From Dichotomocladium elegans (lineage: Eukaryota; Mucoromycota; Mucoromycetes; Mucorales; Lichtheimiaceae), in assembly GCA_025716815.1 (NCBI GenBank), contig JAIXMN010000007.1, positions 203,501 to 267,500 on the forward strand: a stretch of 64,000 nucleotides of DNA, read 5' to 3'. The notes below the pieces were generated by a model that searched no databases, was not told where the DNA came from, and was given only the letters and a program-made list of their open reading frames with translations. The position numbers and the translations under genes are program-made. Below are positions 1 to 9,772 of this stretch, piece by piece. Positions within the stretch are counted from its first letter, which is position 1. Each line of letters starts with the position of its first letter.

Positions 1-11
1 TGTGTATGCTA

Positions 12-375
12 CAGGATTTTCAAGAAGACGTGTGCCACAAATTTTTTATTTGTTCGTATAGACCATCTATGTTTTTCGTCGTTTCTGCTTCAAATTAGAA
101 TTCAAGTTTTAGTATTTCGTTGCTATCTTTTTGTCAAATTTTAAAGACAATAGTAGCGAGAAGGTTACAGCCAACGCTATAGGTAAGTCTTCCCTAGCTT
201 CTTTTTACCCCAGAATAGTTTTGGAAGGGTAAACGTTCCAACACTGATTCAAATTTCAAAGAAAGAAGCGAAACGAAATACTAAAATTTGAATTCGAATT
301 TGAAGCAAAGATGACGAAAACCTAGACTCTCTATACCAACAACTAAAGGTTGTGGCAAACTTCTTGAAAATCCTG
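12..375. mobile_element. Foldback MITE with long terminal inverted repeats
   Basis: The first about 125 bases and bases about 255-375 are reverse complements of each other with scattered mismatches. Both arms begin CAGGATTTTCAAGAAG and continue through matching blocks such as TGCCACAA, GCTTCAAATT and TTTTAGTATTTCGTT. The arms flank about 120 bases of unrelated centre. Each end abuts the dinucleotide TA (10-11 and 376-377), which fits a TA target-site duplication. Ends starting CAG with TA duplication are usual for the Tc1/mariner-pogo superfamily. No transposase lies inside, so I call it a non-autonomous element. Bases 376-1064 show no gene. Confidence 0.75.
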
Positions 376-784
376 TACAATGTATACTGAGCATGATACA
401 ATATCCAGATATGCCCGGATGGAAAGGTGGAGTTGGATTACATAGGACTAGAAGGGTGCTTGGTACTTTGCAACAAGCCAAGACGAGACAAGACAGGAAA
501 AGACGGTATAGTACATGAGGGGATAGTACATGAGGGGATAGTGCAGGAGCACAGAGGGCAAGAGAAGCGGTGAACATAATGAATCATATGGAATCGAAGA
601 AACAAGAAAAACCGGTCGACCCTTTCACTATCGATAGTATGGATATTTATATGTCTGTGCGTAAGGCTACGGTGAGGAAAATACTAATGGTATTAATTAC
701 AATCGATAAAGAGGTTAACTGCAAACCGGATCAAGATCCTACACCAGCATACATTATAACATGTGCAGCATGCATCCTGATATG

Positions 785-884
785 CCCAGCAGACATGGGC
801 ATCGTAAAGCATGCCTGGCATACATCCTAGCGTGCCCGGCATACATGGGCATCGTAAAGCATGCCAGGTATACATCGTAGCATA
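785..884. repeat. Two-copy 50-bp tandem repeat
   Basis: Two adjacent units of about 50 bases share ACATGGGCATCGTAAAGCAT and the GGCATACATC-type sequence after it. The copies differ at several positions. A shorter 17-base tandem (TACATGAGGGGATAG...) lies just upstream at about 510-545. There is no coding signal. Confidence 0.7.
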
Positions 885-1064
885 CATGTATGTTTTTAGA
901 CGTGGTCGCACTTTTTGGATGTGTTGCGATCCGTTGCTTATGGGTGTCGGATCGTAATACTCGGATATGCCGGGCGTTCCGGAGTAGCGGTGGTTTGCTG
1001 ATGGCCCAACAAAAGCTCTATTCTTTTTGGAATTTGGTCAGCTTCGCTTCTTTTTTATGTTGTC

Positions 1065-1507
1065 ATGTCAACAGTAACATGTCGTCATTGTCACAAGCCT
1101 TTTACAACGAAAGGCAAGCGCGATAGACATACTATAAACCAGCATGTTTCACGGGTCAAAGTTGGTGAGCAACGTTTCCTAACACAGAGTCACTCTCACA
1201 TTCCAACTATGCTGCGCGGATCATTTGCACAGGTGAAGTCATTCTCGACCGCAAAGAGGATGGGTTTTCATGTCCTGCATGTCAGCGTTGTTTTAGGAAT
1301 GGTGCAAGTTTAAGGATTCATTTGAAAAGTCATCAATTATCTTGTGATTTCATCTCTGATCCTTTGCCCCTGCAATCAAGCCAGGTTACATCAGAGTCAG
1401 CTGCTGCAAGACAATCATCAGTTGCACAAGAGGTGTTCGATTCCAACGCTACGCTCCTCAATTCAATAGCGGAACTCATACGTACGACGATGATCCACCA
1501 ACGCTAA
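1065..1507 (+). pseudogene. Fragment encoding two C2H2 zinc fingers
   Basis: From the ATG at 1065 a finger of form C-x2-C-x12-H-x4-H (CRHCHKPFTTKGKRDRH) is readable. A second finger, CPACQRCFRNGASLRIH, follows at about 1273-1330 in a different frame, so the stretch between them (about 1180-1231) is either an intron without an obvious donor or a frameshift. The reading frame then runs to a stop at 1507. No complete gene could be built around it, and the next 600 bases are broken in every frame. It may be the N-terminal part of a transposon-borne or host zinc-finger protein now in decay. A true short gene with an unseen intron is the alternative. Confidence 0.4.
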
Positions 1508-2109
1508 CCGATCACATGTTATTTGAAGCAGTCGACACGAAGTCATCACGCAAAAGAAAATCAATTTCTTCGCATTATAATTATTGAACACTTCCTCTCG
1601 GTTACGAAAAATCATCTACACTTTATTGAACATGCGCATTACTGCACTGAACTCCCTTTTATGGCTCCAGACGAAAGGAACTTGATTTTCCTTAAGATTT
1701 TCAACGAAGTCAAAGAATCGCAACCGTAGCATTTATCAATAATACTGTATTCGCTCTACGCATGTTCCTACAATCACCCCGAAAGTATCCATACACTATT
1801 TCCAAAATCACAAATAAACGTCAGGGGAAGATGTCGCTTCCACCTCTTCCTTTTGTCTTTTTCTCTTTATACACTTTTACATTCTGAAATGAGCAGTCTA
1901 TTTTCTATAAAGATGGCTAAGGTCATGTCGTTGATGAGCATGGCTGTCCTGAACATATGGACTATGTTGTTGATGAAGGAATGTACTTACTCTCTGCAAT
2001 CCGTTTGTTCTCGCACTGAATATCTGCGTAGCATCTCTTGCAAAGATAACTCTGATCTACTACCACACACGTTCCCGAGTGAAAGGATACAGAAATTCAG
2101 ATGAAAGAA

Positions 2110-2570
2110 GCGCGGATCAAGCGCAGTAACACAGCGTACATTGACCAAGTCAAGGTCAGATTTTTCAGCGGATATTTGAGAATGTTTTGAGTGCATCAGC
2201 TGCTAGGAATCCATGTTCGTTCAGCCCAGCACTACCGTACAAGAAGGACACTGACAGCATCTTTAAGAAACCTTACGCGAGGGATCATTCGCGTATTCTC
2301 AATGAAGAGCAAAAGGGCATTATTTTATAATGGATAATGCACCTATCCATGAGGCTGAGGATATCTCTAAATACATCGAGTGTGAGGTTATTAATGTGCT
2401 TGTCTTCTACCAGACTCGCCTGAACTCGATCCGATCGAGCAGTTTTGGTCAGTTGCCAAGAACAAAAGTAAAAGGCAATAGATTACCCTTGTTCCCTTCT
2501 GCAATCTTCTAAAATTGCGGATCCTCTGTAGATGACGATATCAGCCTAGCTCAAGCGCATCGAGAGGAGA
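2110..2570 (+). mobile_element. Internally deleted Tc1/mariner-like transposase relic
   Basis: Bases about 2150-2320 encode a broken helix-turn-helix region (VLSASAA, then KKDTDSIFKK and ILNEEQKGII in shifting frames), like the N-terminus of Tc1-type transposases. Immediately after, at 2330, MDNAPIHEAEDISKYIE begins. That is the second catalytic Asp segment of the DDE domain. A frameshifted version of the LNPIEQFW motif and a KNK basic tail follow by about 2480. The middle of the protein, including the first catalytic Asp, is missing. The same family occurs at 14050-15094, 28668-28860 and 46640-46900. Bases 2571-3139 hold nothing I can identify. Confidence 0.7.
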
Positions 2571-3139
2571 GGATATGGGACAGTGGTTTGGCTGGACCCA
2601 TATAGGTCTCCCACCAAGGTTTTGTCGAGGTGCTTTTTCTTCTTTCCTCCAACCCTTCCACCGTCGATGCTCAACAGGTCCGGATCCTTCCTCTCTTCCC
2701 TCTACCGCCATTGTTACTACGATGGCATATCTAGCTACCTTCGGGGTAAGTTGAAGAGTAAGAGCGAAGCTGATATTTCTGTTGACTGACGGTCTTTATC
2801 CATTGACAAATTTCATGTTTTTATACGACATTTGATTTTACTTTATGCGTCATAATTTTCCTCCCTTACACAATCTAGTACCACAAAAGGACGCGCTGCA
2901 TAAAAAAAATCTTAAGGGTAAAATGATGGTGTATCACTTTTTCTAAGGAATAAATCCGGTTTTAATTCGCTCATATAAGAACTTATTTATAAGTATAATC
3001 TTACGGATAGAAATAAAAGATGTGAGGAGCAAAGTGTTCAAAGGATCGTAAATGTTAGAGTAGGAGAAATAGAGAGCAATAACATGCACGTAGACGAAAA
3101 GGAATGGATCCTGGATTACTTTGTATTGTTCTTCCATTT

Positions 3140-3162
3140 TCAATGAGCCGTGGTAGCTATTG

Positions 3163-3196
<34 letters not shown>

Positions 3197-4402
3197 TTGT
3201 TGTTGTTGTTGTTGTTCATCTTGGGGATGTACCGATGCAAGATGAAGCTTGCTATCATACTGCGACTGATCTGTATATTGGATGATCTGGGACTGAACGA
3301 CTTGAAGGACGGGCAAGAGCTGAGTCTGAATGCTCTTGGCAAGGTCCCTTGTCTTCTCATACATTGATATGTCTGTCCGAGCATATTGCTCCTTGGCATA
3401 TACGTACTGCGCCATCGCCAAATCAGCAATGGACTGGAGCTGATTCTTAAGCCAGTCGGGAGCAGCAGATTTCACCTTGACAAACTGGACCATGTAACTG
3501 AGCTGAACAGTGATCATGCCGTGGATCTGAGTAATGGACTGGGTAAGCGCGGATGGGAGGCGCTCCTGGGCTGCGTGCGAGTAGACGACGATCGAATGGC
3601 GTAGGGTTTCCTGGGCAAACTGAAGGTGAGCGCTGGCGGCATGCAGGATGGCTGAGGATGACGCGATGCGTTGCATATCGCTACGCGTGCGCGGAAACAG
3701 CTGCACCAATCGACCTGATGCCTCAACCATAAGCGCGTAAGCTCGCGCCACCTGATTCGCCTGATGCTCGTGCTTCCTTTCGCTCGTTTTCAAATCGCGC
3801 GAGTGTTCCTTCATTTCCGCAAGAGGAAGATATCGGTCGAGGGCAGCCTCTATTGAGTCAACAACAGTTGAGATTCGTTGGTTAGCTGCCTCTGTCATGT
3901 TCTGGACAGGTGCGGTGATCATGCTGTCAAATCGTGCCCGGACGTCAGTGATAATTCGGGCTGGTGACGCTGTCGCTACTGCATCCACGATGTCGGCCGT
4001 CGGTTTATTGACAACAGGGAATCGCTCTTGCAACAAGTCCAGACTCCTGCAACCCAGTGTATCTGCTCGCTGTAGATGTGGTTGGACATACGATTCATAG
4101 TAGGACTGCACATATCTTGGTTGATACGCGTTCATGGCGTTCAGCGTCTTGCTTGCTGTAGAGAACGCATATGATGCCACCGGCAATCGCTCGGCGTACG
4201 CGCACACAGTGGAGACACTGTCAGCAACAACTGGGTAAGACGTCACACGGTCGACAAATCGAAAGCCTGTCGCAGACACTATCGGGCGAGAGGCGGTAGT
4301 GGTAGTGGTCATCCGATTCTTTTCTTGGCTGTTTTGAAGGTGCTCTTGCTCTGTTGCTATTCCATTCGCCTCTGAATGCTTGACTGGACCTTTCATAATC
4401 AA
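3140..4402 (-). CDS. Perilipin-like lipid-droplet coat protein with C-terminal polyglutamine
   Basis: Single-exon gene of 420 aa. From about residue 45 the protein has the perilipin/PAT-like pattern: FRFVDRVTSYPVV, then SVSTVCAYAERLPVASYAF, YQPRYVQSYYESYVQPH and LGCRSLDLLQERFPVV. Amphipathic 11-mer-like helices follow to about residue 390. Such proteins coat lipid droplets and control access of lipases to triacylglycerol. The C-terminus carries 17 consecutive glutamines and ends PIATTAH. The start at 4402 is the first ATG. An internal ATG about 31 codons later (MTTTTTASRP) aligns with the start of the truncated copy at 28.3 kb and could be the true start. The 5' part and promoter of this gene are duplicated at 28110-28640. 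I am confident of the family but not of the exact physiological role. Confidence 0.85.
3164..3214. repeat. CAG/CAA trinucleotide tract coding for 17 Gln
   Basis: Seventeen in-frame glutamine codons near the end of the perilipin-like gene. They form two homogeneous blocks on the coding strand, seven CAA followed by nine CAG plus one CAA. The uninterrupted CAG block is prone to slippage, so length may vary between strains. Confidence 0.9.
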
Positions 4403-6840
4403 GTCAGTAAAAGAAGATTGACACGTTATCTAGTCAAGGCCAACCGTAGTCATTATGGCGCTGGTTGATTCGGCTGTGGTGCTTCTTTGGCATGTGGAGA
4501 AGGGAAAGAAGAAAGATGGCTATTTCGGGTTGCAAGGAAAAGGATAAATAGGATATGACTCTCCCCCCTCTCCCCCGATTGATAAGAGTGCTTGACAAGG
4601 ATCACCATCACCACTATGTCTTACATGTGAAAATTAGTGCATCATATCGATATGAGCAACTCCCGTTTTAATGTCTTTCTTGCTCCGGAAGGCAGACGCA
4701 CACATTGGGGCCTTTCAATCTCTCTGTATCCCCCTTATCGGTTAAAACAAAGCGTATAAGAAAGAGAACACGAGAGGGCAAAGTGCTTCTCGTATACACA
4801 ACCTATACTGTGAAACACGGGCAAATTGTTGTTCTCCGGCCCATCAGGTCCGAATCAAGTCTATGCTCCAGCGCCATCGCTCTTCTCCCACACTAACTTT
4901 TTTCTCATAACAAGAGCAATATGGGCGAAGACGAGGACTGTGTACATGTCCTACAAAGCTCCAGCGTGTGGATGCTCGGGCGCTTGTATTATATTTTCAC
5001 GTGCACCAGCAGGGGCGGATTGTATGTGGGTGGGTGGGCGGGAATGCATTGACCAACAAAGAGATGAAAGGCGGAGATTAAGATGCCTGCGCCCTCGTAT
5101 CATCCATGTGAGCAGGAGATAGGCACAGCCTAGTTTCTCATTAATACATGTATGGATCAACATGCTGGTCAAACGGTATTGCGTGATGATTAAAAGACGC
5201 AAGAGTCCGCCTCTGATGGAGAAAAGGACTAACTTGAAGAATTCTTTGCGATTATCGTCGACGACAACGAAGTGAGACATGTTTGCTGGTGATACAGCAG
5301 ATGAACCCATCTGGTCTTAATAAAGTAAACCGGTTGGGGTTCCCAAGAAGAGATAGAGCTTTGCAGCTCATTTTCTTTTTATTTTTTCTTCTATGTACAC
5401 TTGCTTCGCATTCTCGACTCTTTCGTCTATGTGCTGGATATCATCCACCTGTGTTCACGCTCTTCTCTGTAGCATCACCGACTATGTAGAGAGAAAGGAG
5501 TTTGTCTTCTATGTATTTGTGTCACCGCAGCCCGATCCTCCCTCTCTAAAAGCTCAAGACAAACGTACAGCTTTCGCTTCACGCACTATAGCTTCAAAGA
5601 TCTCCTCTTTCCCTTGTACGTGTTCATTGTTGTCAAAACTTTGCTGACGGGGCCTATTGGGACCCATATAGGGAAAAGACATCTCTTCCATACCTTACGA
5701 TCTTATACAACAGGAGAAAGAAACAGGTGCTATTCTTCTTTTTGCGTACAAAGCCCTCTTGGCACAAGAGGCGTGTTCAAAAGCCTTCTTTATAACGCAA
5801 AAAGAAACGAAAAACACTCTTGTCCGTGCGCCGATCACACTCTTTGGTATACATTCCCCAACCCCCTCCTCCTTTCGCACAGCACGAGAAGGGTTCCTTT
5901 CCTTGTGGGCCTCCAGTGGCTGTTCTCACCATACGCAATGGGTGTGTGGGAGAATATGTGGGAAAAGGATGAATGGATGCGAAATGGCGTGGGTCCCTGC
6001 AGCAAAGTGTTTGCGAACTTCGTCTCAGTCATGTATTAAGTTTTTACTAGGACGAAACGTTTGCTGTCCATGCACAAACCACATACAAGAGAAAAAAAGG
6101 GGCGGCATGATAACAAAAAGCATATCAGCGTGGTTTTCTTTTGATTCCGCGCCTTAAACATAACATAACCTGACCCCCTCCCCTATTCTTGACAATGACC
6201 TTCTGCCATTTAATATATGCGCCATCCCAAAGAACATAACAATACTCTCCCATTGCTGTTCACAATGATCCCAACGTATCCAACCATGCTCTTGATCGTC
6301 TTGACTCATCCACGGCTATCGACCGGACGGAGTGTTTGTTGTTCATATCGCTTGGACAAGGGGGAGGAGGAGGGATGGATGCAAGAGACTTTTTATCCAA
6401 ACGATATTAACGGAGTTTATTTCAACTTGAGTTGTGTGTTCAGGTAGAGGGGGAGGACGAATTCTGCAAAGTATTGAATTTCAGAGTCACCCATCCTTCT
6501 TTATTCTATCGGAAATAATTGACAGCTGGGCAGCGCTGGAACATTTTGTTTAGAAATAAGAAATAGTGTGTGTATGCGAATCTGCTATTTGTAATAATAG
6601 CGTTTTCCGACGTTTACAAGAGCCCCTACGCCGGAGGATCTCTACAGGTAAGTGACCGGGTTCGTCTTCCAAGAAGCTGCAGTAGTGTGCATAGAAGAAT
6701 ATATATGTACAAATATATATATATTGGAGTGATCATGAACGGTGAGGCTACCATTACAATCATTTCTCTTTTCTACATACATTCCATCCGTCCGACCTTG
6801 CTCCTTTCTCTCTTTCTCCCTCTCTCTTTTTCATCTCTCA
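4403..6840. other. Divergent intergenic region (perilipin / H+-ATPase)
   Basis: No gene is supported here. Bases about 4403-4640 are upstream sequence of the perilipin-like gene and recur near 28343-28640, so this block probably contains its promoter. Bases about 6690-6725 hold an AT-rich TATATA run, and 6775-6840 is a pyrimidine-rich leader just before the H+-ATPase ATG, typical of highly expressed fungal genes. The remainder has only short, uncoordinated open frames. Confidence 0.6.
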
Positions 6841-9772
6841 ATGGCTGCGTTCGTCACAGTCGATGAAGAGAAGAAGCAACAACCTGCGCAGCTTGAGACT
6901 CACGAGCACGTGGAGCATGAAGATGACATTTCTCCAGAATTAGAAGAACTATTGCACACGGATCCCAGCACGGGCCTGACCGCGGCTCAGGTTGCAGAAC
7001 GGCAGTCGCAGTTTGGCATGAACGAGTTACCCGAGCGGAAAACCAACCCAATCATCAAATTCCTGCGGTATTTCCTAGGTCCTATGAGCTATCTGATCGA
7101 ATTGGCCTGCGTGCTCTCCGCCTTGGTTGGTGATTGGCTGGATTTTGGCCTCATCGCCGCCCTGCTCATCATCAATGCCGCGATTGGCTTTGGCGAGGAG
7201 GCCAAAGCCGAGTCCGCCCTGGCCGCCCTTCAACAGACCCTGGCTCTCAAGACGCGTTGCTGGCGTGATGGTAAACTTATCGAAATTGACGTCCGCGAAC
7301 TTGTCCCGGGCGATATCATTGTTCTCCGCATCGGTGACATCATTCCCGCCGACGCCCGCCTCCTGGGGCTAGGTGTCAACGGCGAGCAGAGCGAGGCCGA
7401 GCTCCAGATTGATCAGTCCGCCTTGACGGGTGAGTCGTTGCCGGTTGCCAAGCGCAAGGGCAATACTGTTTATAGTTCAAGTATCGTCAAGCAAGGCCAG
7501 CAACTCGCAGTGGTTACCAAGACAGGCACAAACACTTTTATTGGTCGAGCCGCAAACCTGATCGCCATCACCGTCGACCAGGGCCACTTTCAAAAGATCA
7601 TCAACAAGATTGCAAATATCCTGGTGTGCTCCACCCTCCTGCTTGTCATCATTGTTCTTGCCTACCAGATGATCCGTTTCAGAGGCACTCCCGAAGGCGA
7701 TTGGAAGACAGTCGTCAAAAACTGTCTTGTTCTCACTGTGGCCGCCATTCCCGTCGGCCTGCCTACGGTCATGTCCGTCACAATGGCCGTCGGCGCTAAG
7801 CAGCTCGCAGCCAAGCAGGTCATCGTCAAGCGGCTCACTGCGGTCGAAGAGCTCGCGTCTGTCTCCGTCCTCTGTTCTGACAAAACGGGCACATTGACCT
7901 TGAACGAACTCACATTTGACGAACCTTATGTGGCACCAGGCTACTCCGCCGATGATGTCTTGCTGTACTCGTATCTCAGTGCTGAGCCAGGAGCCAATGA
8001 TCCCATCGAGTCCGCCGTTCGTAAAGCCGCCGAGGCCACCTTGCCGATCTTGCAAAAGCGAGATGACCCACTTAGCGTTCCTGGCTATAAAGTCACCCAG
8101 TTCCAGCCGTTCAATCCTGTTACCAAAATGACCCAGGCCACTGTCACTGACATCGAGGCCGACGCAAGCTTCCGAGTGGCCAAGGGAGCTCCTCAGGTCA
8201 ATAGCGCGAGAGCAAGAGACTATGCGTTTTTGCTTCATATTCACATCCTCATTATCAATACAAATAGGTAATCATTGATCTCGTGGGTGGTCATGACGAC
8301 GCAGTTCACGCCGTCAATGCGCTGGCTCGCCGCGGTCTGCGTGCGCTGGGTGTGGCACGAACCATCCCGAACGAACCCGAAAAGTTCCAGCTTGTCGGCA
8401 TGATCTCGCTCCTCGACCCGCCCCGCATTGATTCGGCCGAGACTATCCAAGATTGCAACGCGCTCGGTGTGGAAGTCAAGATGATCACGGGCGACCAGCG
8501 AATTATTGCAAAGGAAGTCGCGGGTCGCATGGGCATGAGCCGTGTGATTCTCGATGCAAACCACCTTGTCGACCCGGAGAAATCAGAGGATGAGGTCACG
8601 GAGCATTGCAAGCGTGCTGATGGATTTGCGCAAGTCATTCCAGAACACAAGTACCGAGTTGTCGAGCTGCTGCAGAACAAGGGTCTCCTCGTAGGCATGA
8701 CCGGCGACGGCGTGAATGACGCGCCAGCGTTGAAGAAGGCTGACGTGGGCATTGCTGTATCTGGATGTACGGACGCTGCGCGATCGGCTGCAGACATTGT
8801 TCTTCTCGCACCTGGCCTCTCTACCATTATTGATGGCATTCGCGTTTCGCGATCGATTTTCCAGCGGCTTCGGTCATATGCGCTCTACCGCATTACCTCG
8901 ACTCTCCACTTTTTGATCTTTATGTTTGTAGTCACTTTGGTCGAGGACTGGAACATGCCTGCGATTCTGCTGATCATGATCTGCGTCTTGGTACGTTTCG
9001 AAGGATAGAGGACACGCGGAATCATAAGTAATTTTGAATAAGACACCCTAACTCGATCCAAACCTGCCATAGAACGACGCTGCTACATTAGTGATCTCCG
9101 TCGACAATACGCAAATCTCGGCAAAGCCCGACAAATGGCGCATTGGCCAGCTGGTCACGCTATCCTCTATCCTTGCTGTCTGCCTCGCTGGCCTTTCTTT
9201 TGGCCATTTCTACGTTGCCCGCGACATCTTCCACGTTACGCCGAACGAGCTCAACTCGATCATGTACTTGCACATTTCCTCAGGTAAAGTTGAGATTTGC
9301 CCTGCGGTGAAGGCATGCGGGAGAAAAAACCGCCATTTTACTTAAACCATCAAGCTTAGCTCCTCATTTCGTGATCTTCTCCACACGCGTGCCTGGTTTC
9401 TGGTGGGAAAACATGCCACACTGGATCTTCTTTGTATGCGTCATTGGTACTCAGATCCTGGCCCTGTTTTTCTCAGTCTATGGTGTGTTTGGTGAGGAAC
9501 ATGGTGTGGCCCCTTGCGGATATGCATGGGGTTTCGCGGTCCTTGCCATCTCTCTGGTTTTCTTTATGCTACTTGATCTCGTCAAGGTCTATGTTCTTCG
9601 CGTATGGAACTTTGGGCTGACTGCAAAGCTGTGCCCGACGCCTGCACGGAGAGCAAAATTGAACATGCGGCTCGCAGAGGCCTCTGAAAAAGAGGAAGTC
9701 GACAAGCTTTGGGATAAATTAGCCCGGCATGTCGCAGCATATGATATAGAGGCAGCCCTGAAACAGCAATAG
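6841..9772 (+). CDS. PMA1: Plasma-membrane H+-transporting P-type ATPase (P3A)
   Basis: Four exons (6841-8196, 8268-8990, 9073-9283, 9360-9772) give 900 aa. The enzyme pumps protons out of the cell using ATP and energises secondary transport. The TGES actuator motif lies at about residue 196. The phosphorylation motif is DKTGT with the aspartate at about 347, and the hinge motif TGDGVNDAP at about 597-605. Membrane helices lie at about 75-130, 255-320 and in the last 300 residues. WRDGKLIEIDVRELVPGDI and PADARLL are typical of class P3A pumps. The ATG at 6841 (MAAFVTVDEEKK) begins an acidic N-terminus as in fungal PMA proteins. The C-terminal tail after the last helix is about 65 residues and ends in a basic/acidic helix, so regulation by tail phosphorylation is plausible but the known yeast tail motif is not obvious. 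Identification is firm. Whether it is the main PMA or a paralogue is not known. Confidence 0.95.

Noticed and set aside
5613..6157. Overlapping open frames of 130-140 codons between the perilipin and H+-ATPase genes
   Set aside because: Frames overlap on both strands with no motif, and codon content is as in flanking non-coding DNA.
7477..8244. 255-codon minus-strand frame inside the H+-ATPase exon
   Set aside because: It is the antisense shadow of a strongly conserved coding exon.
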